Counted from the first letter of the stretch, positions 46,163 through 55,333 are shown. The stretch: DNA of 64,000 bases from CAUZWH01 sp965224275 (GCA_965224275.1 CBDCYR010000015.1:186001-250000); one strand, 5' to 3'. The notes: generated from the sequence alone by a model not told the origin. Numbers and translations: made by a program.

Positions 46163-47380
46163 ATGGCGAACGCGATTTTATCCGGGCTCAGAGTAATCGA
46201 GGGGTCCGCATTTGTCGCCGCGCCGCTGGCCGGCATGACGCTGGCCCAGCAGGGTGCCGACGTCATCCGCTTCGACCCCCTGAGCGGTGGGTTGGATTAC
46301 ACCCGCTGGCCGGTCACTGCTGCGGGCACCAGCCTGTATTGGCATGGCCTTAACAAAGGCAAGCGTTCGATCGCTGTCGATATCCGCAGTCCACGGGGAC
46401 GCGAACTCATCACCACGCTGATATGTGCACCAGGTGACGACTCTGGGATCTTCCTGACCAATTTTCCCGCCGCCGGTTGGCTGGATTATGCGGCGTTGTC
46501 CCAACAGCGCGCCGATCTGATCATGATCAACATTACCGGCAATGCCGATGGCGGCTCGGAGGTCGATTACACGGTTAATCCATCGACCGGCCTCCCTTAC
46601 ATCACCGGCGCGCAAGGCCCCCAGGCGCCGGTCAATCACGTTCTGCCCGCCTGGGACCTGATTACCGGTAGCCAGGCTGCGGTCGCCCTGCTCGCTGCCG
46701 ATCGTCATCGCCGGGTGTCGGGTGCAGGCCAATATGTCCGGCTGGCTCTGTCCGACATCGCTTTCGCCACTATGGGGCATTTGGGGTTTATCGCCGAGGA
46801 ACAGATTAACAACCAACCGCGCGCCGCGATTGGCAATGAACTCTATGGCGCATTTGGCAGCGATTTCGTTACCAAAGACGGCGTCCGTATCATGATTGTC
46901 GCGATTACCAAGCGGATGTGGCGCGCCCTCGTCGAGGCGACCGGATTGGCGAAACAGTTCGATCAGCTTGCCCAAGCACACGATCTGAACCTTGACAGCG
47001 AAGGCGATCGCTTTCGCGTCAGCGCCGAGTTGCGAAGCTTGCTCGCCACGTGGTGCCGTGAGCGCCCGGTCGACGAAATCAAAACCGCATTTGACGATGC
47101 CGGCGTGCTGTGGAGCCGCTACCAGAGCGTTGCCGAAGCGTTGGCACAAGATCCCCGCTGCTCAACCGCCAATCCAATGTTCGCCGAGATCGAACAACCC
47201 GGCATCGGTCGTTATCTGACTCCCGGCTCGCCCATCGAGTTTTCGGGCGCCGCCCGGGTACCGGCGCGGCGTGCGCCGCTGTTAGGTGAGCACACTGAGG
47301 AAATTTTGGCCGATGTCCTGGGCCTGGGCGAGCCCGAGATAGGTCGGCTCCACGATGACGGGATCGTCGCGAGCCCCTAA
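46163..47380 (+). CDS. Family III CoA-transferase, 2-methylfumaryl-CoA isomerase-like
   Basis: A 405-residue CoA-transferase of the CaiB/BaiF fold. The opening VIEGSAFVAAPLAGMTLAQ, YTRWPVT and LNKGKRSIAVD, and TVNPSTGLPYITG, look like mesaconyl-CoA C1-C4 transferase (Mct) of the 3-hydroxypropionate bicycle. The catalytic Asp is in HVLPAWDLITG. The start is ATG 46163 with GAGG 7 bp upstream. The stop TAA (47378-47380) coincides with the target duplication of IS copy 4. No other bicycle genes are nearby, so the true substrate is uncertain. Confidence 0.75.
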   Translation: MANAILSGLRVIEGSAFVAAPLAGMTLAQQGADVIRFDPLSGGLDYTRWPVTAAGTSLYWHGLNKGKRSIAVDIRSPRGRELITTLICAPGDDSGIFLTNFPAAGWLDYAALSQQRADLIMINITGNADGGSEVDYTVNPSTGLPYITGAQGPQAPVNHVLPAWDLITGSQAAVALLAADRHRRVSGAGQYVRLALSDIAFATMGHLGFIAEEQINNQPRAAIGNELYGAFGSDFVTKDGVRIMIVAITKRMWRALVEATGLAKQFDQLAQAHDLNLDSEGDRFRVSAELRSLLATWCRERPVDEIKTAFDDAGVLWSRYQSVAEALAQDPRCSTANPMFAEIEQPGIGRYLTPGSPIEFSGAARVPARRAPLLGEHTEEILADVLGLGEPEIGRLHDDGIVASP

Positions 47381-48312
47381 GAGGCCAACCCGAAACTAGT
47401 TGAGTGATTTCAGTCGGTTGTGGCTTACTCGGTTGTGTCAAAGCAAACGAGGAGGCACAACATGTGGACCGAAATCACTCGCCCGAATTATGAGCGCCGT
47501 GGCGGGCGCTACGCAAGCGACCTGACGGATCGAGAGTGGGCGTTGATCGCGCCGCTCATGCCGCCGCGCAAGAAGATCGGCCGGCCGAGGACGACGGACC
47601 TGCGCCATGTCATGGATGCGGTCATGTACATGGCCTCGACGGGCTGCCAGTGGGCGATGTTGCCGAACGACTTCCCTCCGCCTTCCACGGTCCAGCGCTA
47701 TTTCTACGACTGGCGCTCCAACGGCCTGCTGGAGAGCATCAACCATCACCTGGTCATGGCGGCCCGGGAGCTGGAAGGACGCGAGGCCGGCCCGAGCGCC
47801 GGGGTGATCGACAGCCAGAGCGTGAAAACCACGGAAAGCGGTGGTGTTCGGGGCTATGACGCGGGCAAGAAGATCAAGGGCCGCAAGCGTCACATCGTCA
47901 CCGATACACTCGGCCTGCTGGTCGGCCTGATCGTGCACGCAGCCGATATCCAGGACCGCGACGGCGCGCCCGAGGTCCTCAAATCGATCCGTCATCGCTT
48001 CCCCCGGCTGCGTCACCTCTTCGCCGACGCCGCCTACGCGGGACCGAAACTCGAGGGCGCCCTTGAGGTCATCGGCCGCTGGAAGCTCGAGATCATCAAG
48101 CGCTCAGACACCGCCCAGGGCTTCGAGCTCCTGCCCAGACGATGGGTCGTCGAGAGGACCTTCGCCTGGCTCAACCGATGCCGTCGACTGGCCAAGGATT
48201 GGGAGAAATCAATCGCCTCCGCACAGGCATGGATTCTTGTCGCCAACATCCGACTCCTCACAAGGCGGCTCGCAAGGTACTGTTATCAAACATAGAGTTT
48301 CGAGTCGGACTC
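47381..48312 (+). mobile_element. IS5-family (IS1031-type) insertion sequence, copy 4
   Basis: A 932-bp copy on the plus strand flanked by TAA (47378-47380 and 48313-48315). The left TAA is the stop codon of the CoA-transferase gene. Same ends as copies 1-3. Confidence 0.93.
47462..48295 (+). CDS. IS5-family transposase (copy 4)
   Basis: The 277-residue DDE transposase with intact catalytic motifs, start ATG 47462 behind GAGGAGG. It has Val in EVIGRW, as in copy 1. Confidence 0.93.
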   Translation: MWTEITRPNYERRGGRYASDLTDREWALIAPLMPPRKKIGRPRTTDLRHVMDAVMYMASTGCQWAMLPNDFPPPSTVQRYFYDWRSNGLLESINHHLVMAARELEGREAGPSAGVIDSQSVKTTESGGVRGYDAGKKIKGRKRHIVTDTLGLLVGLIVHAADIQDRDGAPEVLKSIRHRFPRLRHLFADAAYAGPKLEGALEVIGRWKLEIIKRSDTAQGFELLPRRWVVERTFAWLNRCRRLAKDWEKSIASAQAWILVANIRLLTRRLARYCYQT

Positions 48313-48348
48313 TAAAGGTCGACCTTGTGGGCCGGTCTTAACGCTGGG

Positions 48349-49282
48349 TTAAGCCGCGCGTGGCTTATCGGAGAACCAGCAGGTGCGGTCTTCTTCGAAT
48401 AATTGCGCCAAGTGATCGATCACCACGCGAATGCGGGCGCTACGATTTGTTTCCTCATGCGAGACCAGCCAGATCTCGCTCTCGCACTCAAGGTCGATCC
48501 GCAAACGAACGAATTCGGGTACCACCTCCTCGGTGTAGAGCGGCAGCAGTCCGATCCCCATGCCGATACGAATCACCGAAACGACGGCGCTCGTGCTGTT
48601 CGATCGAAACGCGACCGCGGGATGCTTGTTGACTAGATCGGTCCAAGCCGACCACGCGGAATTCAGATGCAATGCGGTATGGTCCACCAGGCGGTGGCGG
48701 TACAGATCTTCCTCGGTTTGCGGTTCACCAAAGAATTGGATATAGCGCGGCGCCGCAAACAGAAAGAGCTTCAAAACGCCAACTTTCCTCGCCACCAGTT
48801 GCGGCTCGTCCGGCCTTACATAGCGGATGGCAATATCGGCCTCCCGCATGCCGAGATCGACTACCCGGTCTTTGCACACCGTATCCGATCAAAATCGCTG
48901 GATGTTCCCGTTGGAACGCAACCATCCGCGGCGCTAACCAATAGGTGGCCAGCCCTTCGGTCGACGAAATCTTCACGACGCCGGTCAGTTCGTCATCGAG
49001 CCCGCTGATGTGGCGTTCGATGTGCGCTGCCGAGGACTCCATGTCCGCGGCCTCGGCGAACATGATCTCGCCGGCCGGGGTTAGCCGCATGCCGTGGCTG
49101 TAGCGGTCGAACAATTTTGCCCCGAGTGAATTCTCGAGGCGCTGGATACGTCGCCCTACGGTCGATTGATTGGTTCGCAGCGAGCGTGCCGCTTTCGAGA
49201 AACTGCCTGTGCGCGCGACAGCCAGGAAGAACTGGATATCCTGCCAGTCGCGCAGCTCGTTATTGGCCTTGCGTTTTTGCAT
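48349..49282 (-). pseudogene. LysR-family transcriptional regulator, frameshifted
   Basis: The N-terminal winged helix is normal (QDIQFFLAVARTGSFSKAA, NQSTVGRRIQRLE). The effector-binding domain begins GVVKISSTEGLATYW and breaks after HPAILIGYG. The rest (VCKDRVVDLGMREADIAIR onward) is in another frame. Deleting one C at 48885-48886 would restore ILIDTVCKDRV. Start ATG 49282; ATG 49318 is an alternative. It points away from the membrane nucleotidyltransferase cassette and may have controlled it. Confidence 0.8.
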
Positions 49283-49428
49283 CTTGTTTATGCGCGATTG
49301 GGGAATACCCCAATTCACCCCTGTTGCCTAAAAATACCACGAGTTGACGCTCGACATAAGCCCAACGGTCCAGCGAGGGTTCAGGAAGGGTCCAAGAAAG
49401 CGCAATTAACGGACGGCACAGGGGTGAA

Positions 49429-50688
49429 ATGAAGGTTCCGAGCAAAACATCGATCTACAGTTACGTTCGTAGCCCATCGTCACGGCTGGCGGCTTTGATC
49501 GGTGGCCTCATGTATGTGTCCTACGCCGCCGGCTTCGACGCGTGGCTTAGTCCGGCGCTGATCGGCGTCGCGCTTTTTGTCGGGATCGCGCTGCCCTCCT
49601 ACTCGCGTTTGAGCAATCGCATCGAACAGCGGGCCAACTATGCGCTGGCTCTGGTGACGGTCGGCCGGCTGGCGCGGTTTTCCCCCCAATTCCTGTTCAA
49701 TACCGCAGCCTTCGGCGTCCTGCTGCTCGGTGGGGTCGTCGACGGCGGCAATCTGTCGGGTGTCGGTGGGTTGTTGGGGGCGGCCGCAATTACCACGATG
49801 GCGTCGCAGGGCGCCCAATACGTGGCGATGTTTTTGTTCAACCGTAACGTCGGCGACCTCAATCGCAACGTCATGGTCGCGTTGTCGCTCAACATCGTGG
49901 TGACGGCCTTGGCCATCATGGGGTTCGAGTTCGTGCGCTGGATCTTTGTGGTGGGCGGGATCGGGCTCGGTATCTTGGTCTTTGGCAGCGGGTTGTTGTC
50001 GGATTTACGCGCCTTCCTGTTTCCCCAACGCGGGATCGGCGTGTTTTTCGGCACCTTCAATCCGTTTCACAAATCGCATGTGAAGCTGGTGCGGGACGCG
50101 CTCGAAAAACGCGGGCTTAGCAAAGTGGTGATTCATCCCACGATCATCCCCCGGGCGCACAGGATCTGGCGCGAACGTGGCGAGATCTGCGTTGACCGCG
50201 TTGAGGACGGTCTCCAGATCTACGAGAAAACTGCGAAGGCGGATCCCTATGTCGACTATTTCCCGACCGGGCATCGTTTCTACGCACCGGAAACCCGCCG
50301 CTACATGATTGAGTTGGCGCTCGCCGAAGCCGGTCTCGACGATCGGGTGGAAGTGAGTTTCATGCCCCAGACCTACGCTCGTTATGGATTTCACGGCGTC
50401 GTTCGGGAAATCCGTAGAGCCCATCCAAATACCCCTATCCACGGCATTCATGGCAGTGACGTTGGCGGCATGATGGTGCGCGCGATTCTCGACGAGTGTG
50501 GCTGGATCTACCCGATGCTGTTTTTGCGTCGCGACGGTATATCGGCGACCGCCATCCGCGCCGGCGCCGAAGGCATGACAGGCTCGTCGATCACCAAGGC
50601 GCTGCGCTTCTTAAGTCAAGGGAGTGGGGAAATCGCCATCAATGGGAGGAGATTTCGCAATGAACATGGTGTCCTCGTACCCGCGTAA
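49429..50688 (+). CDS. Membrane-anchored nucleotidyltransferase (NadD/cytidylyltransferase fold)
   Basis: A 419-residue fusion. The first 200 residues hold about six hydrophobic segments (near 20-35, 42-56, 90-103, 112-127, 150-168 and 171-190). The rest is a soluble HIGH-superfamily nucleotidyltransferase. It has GTFNPFHKSH (residues 208-217; HxGH-type loop with Ser for Gly) and the ISATAIR version of the ISSTxIR motif at residue 371. Such enzymes join NMP to a phosphate-bearing acceptor, as in NMN adenylylation. Substrate unknown. It overlaps the next gene by 29 bp. Confidence 0.78.
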   Translation: MKVPSKTSIYSYVRSPSSRLAALIGGLMYVSYAAGFDAWLSPALIGVALFVGIALPSYSRLSNRIEQRANYALALVTVGRLARFSPQFLFNTAAFGVLLLGGVVDGGNLSGVGGLLGAAAITTMASQGAQYVAMFLFNRNVGDLNRNVMVALSLNIVVTALAIMGFEFVRWIFVVGGIGLGILVFGSGLLSDLRAFLFPQRGIGVFFGTFNPFHKSHVKLVRDALEKRGLSKVVIHPTIIPRAHRIWRERGEICVDRVEDGLQIYEKTAKADPYVDYFPTGHRFYAPETRRYMIELALAEAGLDDRVEVSFMPQTYARYGFHGVVREIRRAHPNTPIHGIHGSDVGGMMVRAILDECGWIYPMLFLRRDGISATAIRAGAEGMTGSSITKALRFLSQGSGEIAINGRRFRNEHGVLVPA

Positions 50689-51253
50689 CGAACCGCCTCC
50701 GGTTGAGGTTACCGTCAAGGTGGCGTCGAGCCTGGAGGAACTCATGCAGGTATTCGCGATTCGCGCTGCGGTGTTCATGGCCGACCAGGAATGTCCCTAT
50801 CATGAGGAGTTCGACGGCAACGATTTCAGCGCATCGCATATCGTTGCCTATTGCAACGGCGAACCCGCCGCGACGATTCGGCTGCGGTATTTCTCGGAGT
50901 TTGCAAAGATCGAGAGAATGGCGGTCCGGCCCCAATTTCGCGGCTACGCCACCGTCAACCCGTTGATTCGGTATTCCCTTAATCTTGCCCAGACCAAGGG
51001 GTACACAAAATTTCTCGGGCACGCGCAGAAACGGTTGGTTCGTTTTTGGTCGCGTTACGGTTTTACCCCAAAGGGAGAGATGTTTCAGTTTTCCGACCAC
51101 GAATACATCACGATCGTGGCCGATTTCGAGTCCCTCGACCACTCGCTCACGCGTGACTCGGAGCCGATGGTGCTGACCCGACCGGAAGGTCAATGGGACA
51201 CGCCCGGCATCCTTGAACGCTCGGCCGAACGTGCACCCACCAACCCCCTCTAG
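50660..51253 (+). CDS. GNAT-family N-acetyltransferase
   Basis: A 197-residue acetyltransferase starting at ATG 50660, which has a very good ribosome site (GGGAGGAGA) inside the end of the previous gene. It has a GNAT core with FAIRAAVFMADQECPYHEEFD, IERMAVRPQFRGYATVN and the acetyl-CoA loop. The target amine is unknown. The N-terminal shape also recalls autoinducer-type acyltransferases (FSxR, FxIR). Coupled translation with the membrane enzyme suggests a shared pathway. Confidence 0.8.
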   Translation: MNMVSSYPRNEPPPVEVTVKVASSLEELMQVFAIRAAVFMADQECPYHEEFDGNDFSASHIVAYCNGEPAATIRLRYFSEFAKIERMAVRPQFRGYATVNPLIRYSLNLAQTKGYTKFLGHAQKRLVRFWSRYGFTPKGEMFQFSDHEYITIVADFESLDHSLTRDSEPMVLTRPEGQWDTPGILERSAERAPTNPL

Positions 51254-51274
51254 GCCTTTTGACCAGGACACCCA

Positions 51275-51907
51275 ATGACCAATAATGTAGTGCGACTCCC
51301 CGATTCGATTATCGATCCGCCCCTGCTGATCGCCATTGATATTCAGCGCGAGTACACGACCGAGGGTCGTCCCTACTTCATCAATGGCGTCGAACCGAGC
51401 GTGAAAAACTGCCGCCGCGTGCTCGATCACGCGCGCGCGCAACGCTGGCCGGTGGCCCATGTCCGCCACCTTCAGGGCGGGCATGTTTTCAATGAATCCC
51501 TGGCATATTCGCGATTCGTTGAGGGCTTCGAGCCGTTGCCGCACGAGTTCGTTTTCACCAAGAACAACTTCTCCTGTTACAGCAACACGGCGTTCGGCGA
51601 GCTTTTGGAATCCGCCCGCCAAGGGGCGGTTTACGTCATGGGCTACAACTCGTTGATGTGTTGCCTGTCGACGATCATCGAGGGGCACAGTCGCGGCCAC
51701 AAATTAACCTTTGTCGAAGATGCCTCGATGGCGATTGCGACGCCCAACGCGGACGAAGCGGCAGCTCACATTCACGGTGTCGACTTGATCGCCCTCTACG
51801 CGAATGTGGTCGACACCGAGGAAGTCCTCCGTGACGACAGCAGCCGCCGTATGCCGATACCGCACGCCTATGTGCGCAGCCCCTGCCAGCCTGAAGCCAG
51901 CGCATAA
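51275..51907 (+). CDS. Cysteine hydrolase, isochorismatase/nicotinamidase-like
   Basis: A 210-residue isochorismatase-fold hydrolase. The catalytic triad is apparent as Asp22 (IAIDIQREY), Lys96 (FVFTKNNFSCYS) and Cys129/130 (YNSLMCCLST). Family members cleave amides or vinyl ethers, including nicotinamide. It follows the GNAT gene after 21 bp and is likely in the same operon. The substrate is not known. Confidence 0.82.
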   Translation: MTNNVVRLPDSIIDPPLLIAIDIQREYTTEGRPYFINGVEPSVKNCRRVLDHARAQRWPVAHVRHLQGGHVFNESLAYSRFVEGFEPLPHEFVFTKNNFSCYSNTAFGELLESARQGAVYVMGYNSLMCCLSTIIEGHSRGHKLTFVEDASMAIATPNADEAAAHIHGVDLIALYANVVDTEEVLRDDSSRRMPIPHAYVRSPCQPEASA

Positions 51908-51927
51908 GTGACCAGGGTGATACCATC

Positions 51928-52206
51928 GTGAACCTTGAAGAAGCCGCTGTCGTGCTTCCGAGTAGCGTGCCTGGCTTGCGCTATCTTGTCCTCTTTGACT
52001 CCGGCGAAATGTCGTCGCAAGACGCCGTGGGTCCATTTGATTCAATCAAACAGATAGACGATTTGACAACCTGGCCGGAGCCGTTCGATTTCCGGCTTGA
52101 TGAGAGTAGCTGGCGCCGAACCGGGGTGTATTTGACTAAACCCATTGCGGGATCGGACTACCAAAGCACCGGCGAAATTCTCGAGGAACGGAATTCCCGC
52201 GACTGA
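51928..52206 (+). CDS. Small protein of unknown function
   Basis: A 92-residue acidic protein from GTG 51928, 20 bp after the cysteine hydrolase. It has no signal peptide or membrane segment, and I recognise no domain (GLRYLVLFDSGEMSSQDAVG). It probably belongs to the same cassette. Confidence 0.55.
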   Translation: MNLEEAAVVLPSSVPGLRYLVLFDSGEMSSQDAVGPFDSIKQIDDLTTWPEPFDFRLDESSWRRTGVYLTKPIAGSDYQSTGEILEERNSRD

Positions 52207-52256
52207 GGCATGGCACCTTTGCTCGACCGCCGGTTGAGCAAGATCTGACTCTGGTC

Positions 52257-52271
52257 GATTTCATCCACTAG
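52257..52271 (+). repeat. Relic end of the CTAG repeat family
   Basis: GATTTCATCCACTAG matches the right end of R1-R5 for 15 bp and is not followed or preceded by the rest of the element. It lies 17 bp downstream of the upp stop. It may be the scar of an imperfect excision or a recombination leftover. Confidence 0.6.
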
Positions 52272-52287
52272 GATCAGCGCAGCCTCG

Positions 52288-52920
52288 TCACTGGGTTCCG
52301 TAAATGCGGTCACCAGCATCGCCGATGCCGGGGAGGATATATCCGTGATCGTTTAACCGGTCATCGACATTAGCCGTAAAGATCGGCACATCGGGGTGTT
52401 CATCGTGGAACGCCGCGATTCCCTCAGGCGCGGCCAGCAAGCACGCGAATTTCAGCGATTCCGCACCACCATCCTTGAGACGGCTGATCGCGGCGATTGC
52501 CGAATTCCCGGTCGCCAACATCGGATCCACCACGACAACCTGACGGCTACCGAGGTCGGTAGGAACCTTGTAGTAATATTCAACCGCGACCAGCGACTCG
52601 GGATCGCGATACAGCCCGACATGTCCGACTCGCGCGGTTGGTACGAGATCCAGCATGCCGTCCAAAAGTCCATTGCCGGCGCGAAGAATGGACACCAGGC
52701 ATAATTTCTTGCCGTCGATAACCGGCGACCGCATTGGCATCAGTGGCGTTTCGATATCGATTTCCGTCATCGGTAAATCCCGCATCACTTCATAAGCCAA
52801 GAGGGTGCTGATTTCTCGCAACAACTGGCGGAAGTGCGCCGAAGGTGCGTCCTTTTGCCGCATCAGCGTGAGTTTATGTCGGACAAGCGGATGGTCGACG
52901 ACGGTTACGTTGGTTGGCAT
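52288..52920 (-). CDS. upp: Uracil phosphoribosyltransferase
   Basis: A 210-residue enzyme that makes UMP from uracil and PRPP. The PRPP loop is VVVDPMLATGNSAIAA, and the uracil site region is GYILPGIGDAGDRIYGT. GAGGGAGTGAG lies directly before the ATG. In bacteria it is part of the URC uracil-breakdown cluster together with the two genes now 2.4 kb away, from which repeat R5, IS630 and IS481 separate it. Confidence 0.95.
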   Translation of the reverse strand: MPTNVTVVDHPLVRHKLTLMRQKDAPSAHFRQLLREISTLLAYEVMRDLPMTEIDIETPLMPMRSPVIDGKKLCLVSILRAGNGLLDGMLDLVPTARVGHVGLYRDPESLVAVEYYYKVPTDLGSRQVVVVDPMLATGNSAIAAISRLKDGGAESLKFACLLAAPEGIAAFHDEHPDVPIFTANVDDRLNDHGYILPGIGDAGDRIYGTQ

Positions 52921-52943
52921 CTCACTCCCTCGATCGCACTAAA

Positions 52944-53240
52944 CTAGTGGATGGAATCCAACATATGGTACCCATACGAACGACGGCTTGCCGAGTTTGC
53001 CGGTTAGGCGCGCGAAGCGTGGCGATGCCCCATGGGACCGTTGGGCATCGGAAGCTTTGCGTAACGCGGCCGGTGAACTCGGCAAGCCGCCCTGTGGGTC
53101 GCGTATCCCGGTCCCCCGGTGCGTCGAAACCCCTCGACGATGCCCAACGGTCCCTTGGGGCATCGCCTGCGAGCTTCCTCCTTCCGAGCTACAGGGATAC
53201 GCGATCGTATGGGCGCCATATGTTGGATTTCATCCACTAG
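52944..53240 (-). repeat. CTAG-bounded MITE-like palindrome, copy R5
   Basis: A 297-bp copy starting CTAG at 52944-52947. The right CTAG is split at its TA by the IS630 insertion. Its interior reads in the same direction as R3, but its two outer ends are placed as in R1, R2 and R4, so the ends and interior are reversed relative to each other. It lies 23 bp upstream of upp. Confidence 0.85.
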
Positions 53241-54293
53241 AGCATTTTCTGAGCTGACGGATTCTTTTTGGGATTCCCATGGGATCGAATTTCTGATTCA
53301 AGATGTGGGCTGGTGGAGGAGGCCAGCCTGCATGACGAAACCTCTTTCCAATGATCTTCGAGAACGGCTTGTATCGGCGGTTGACAGCGGCCTGTCGCGG
53401 CGCTCGGCGGCGCGCCGCTTCGGGGTTGCGGCCTCGACGGCGATCAAATGGGTGAATCGGTGGCGGCGGACGGGCGATGTCGGGCCTAGGCCGCAAGGCG
53501 GTGACCACCGCTCGCACCGGATCGAGGCCCATGCCGAGGAAATCCTGGCGCTGGTTGACGAGACGCCGGACATCACCTTGGGCGAGATCGCGGCACACCT
53601 GGACGCGGGGCATGGCTTGACGGTGGCCCAAAGCACGGTCTGGCGGCTGCTCGACCGGCACGGCATGACGTTCAAAAAAAACCGCGCACGCCTGCGAGCA
53701 ACAGCGAGCTGACGTCCTGCGCCGCCGGCAGGCCTGGTTCGACGCCCAACCCGATCTGAATCCCGAGCGGCTGGTGTTCATTGACGAGACCGGCGCTTCG
53801 ACCAAGATGGCCCGGCGTTACGGCCGGGCGCCACGGGGCGAGCGTTGCCAAGCACCGGTGCCTCATGGACACTGGAAGACGACGACCTTCGTTGGCGCGC
53901 TCCGCCTTGAAGGCATGACCGCGCCCATGGTGCTCGACGGTGCCATGCATGGTGCCGCCTTCCTCGCTTATGTGGAGCAGGTCTTGGTCCCGACGCTCAA
54001 ACCCGGCGATATCGTGGTGATGGATAACTTACCCGCCCACAAACCCATCGCCGTGCGCACGGCCATCGAAGTCGCCGCGGCAGAGTTGCGCTTCCTGCCG
54101 CCCTACAGCCCTGACTTTAACCCCATTGAAATGGCCTTCTCCAAGCTCAAGGCTTTCCTCAAAAAGACCGCCGCCCGAACCGTCGATGACCTCTGGGACG
54201 CCATCGCCCAAGGCATCGACACCTTCACACCAACGGAATGCGAAAATTACTTCGCTGCTGCCGGCTATGACCGCAAATGATAGGAAAACGCTC
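53240..54293 (+). mobile_element. IS630-family insertion sequence
   Basis: An about 1,054-bp element bounded by inverted repeats GAGCATTTTC... / ...GAAAACGCTC and flanked by TA on each side (53238-53239 and 54294-54295), the duplication typical of IS630. It is inserted into the TA of the right CTAG of repeat R5. Confidence 0.88.
53332..54280 (+). CDS. IS630-family transposase, made by frameshifting
   Basis: Two overlapping frames. The first, from ATG 53332 behind GGAGGAGG, carries the HTH (SRRSAARRFGVAASTAIKWV) and stops at 53710-53712. After the run of eight A at 53674-53681 a -1 shift continues as TAHACEQQRADVL into RRRQAWFDAQP and the catalytic part. That has FIDETGAS, MDNLPAHK and FNPIEMAFSKLK, ending at 54280. 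The A-run shift is a known way IS630 elements make full-length transposase, so this is probably not a defect. Confidence 0.85.
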
Positions 54294-54296
54294 TAG

Positions 54297-55333
54297 GTGT
54301 GGTGTCTCAGTAGGTTGTTCATTCGGCCCCGCTTTGAGAAGCTGATGTTTGAAAAGAACAGAAGCTGATCGCCGGAGGACCGAATGAACATCCATAAGAA
54401 TGCCCGCCTGACCCCGAAGGGTCGAGAGATATTAATCTCTCGACTGGAACGCGGCGAACACCCGTTGGACGTGGCGACAGCAATGGGCACCAGTACCAGT
54501 ACGGTCTACAAATGGTGGCGGCGCTATCGCGCGGAAGGCTTTGGCGGGCTTGTCGACCGCTCCTCAAGGCCAATGACCAGCCCGCATAGAACACCTGGTG
54601 AGCTTGAGGCGAAGGTGATTGCCCTGCGCAAGCAACGGCGCATCTATCACCGCATCGCCGCCGAAGTTGGTGTTTCCAAAGCCACGGTGGGACGGATCCT
54701 GACCCGACACCACCTCAACCGCTGGCGCGACCTCGACCCCGCCCAACCGGTACGCCGCTACGAACGCGCCAAGCCCGGCGAGATGATCCACATCGATATC
54801 AAAAAACTCGGCCGCTTCAACCAGGTCGGGCACCGCATAACCGGTGATCGAACCGGCCCAAGAACCGGACCCAACAGGGGCTGGGAATACGTCCACGTCT
54901 GCATCGACGACCACTCCCGCCTCGGCTTCGCAGACATCATGCCAAACGAGAAAAAAGACAGCGCCGTCGCCTTCTTGATGGCCGCCCTCGCTTGGTACCG
55001 GCGCTTCAATATCACCGTCGAACGGGTCATGACCGACAATGGATCGTGCTACAGGTCATTGGCCTTCACAGACGCCTGCAAAAACCTCGGGCTCAAACAC
55101 ATCCGCACCAAACCCTATACACCCAAAACCAACGGCAAGGCCGAGCGCTTTATCCAATCTTCTCTGCGCGAATGGGCCTACGCTCAAGCCTATGAAAGCT
55201 CACAGCACAGAGCACGTGAGCTCCCCATCTGGCTACACCACTACAATTGGCACAGACCTCATGCCGGGATAAATGGAAATCAACCCATCAGCCGATCAGG
55301 CTTGGATGTCAATAACCTCACGAGACTCCACAA
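54297..55333 (+). mobile_element. IS481-family insertion sequence
   Basis: An about 1,037-bp element with inverted repeats TGTGGTGTCTCAGTAGGTT / (reverse complement) TGTGGAGTCTCGTGAGGTT. CTAG lies on both sides (54293-54296 and 55334-55337), a 4-bp duplication. The left CTAG is formed by the last C of the IS630 plus TAG, so this insertion came after the IS630. Confidence 0.87.

Noticed and set aside
50639..51700. A 353-codon minus-strand frame over the GNAT and hydrolase genes
   Set aside because: It spans two plus-strand genes with clear motifs and ribosome sites; no recognisable domain.
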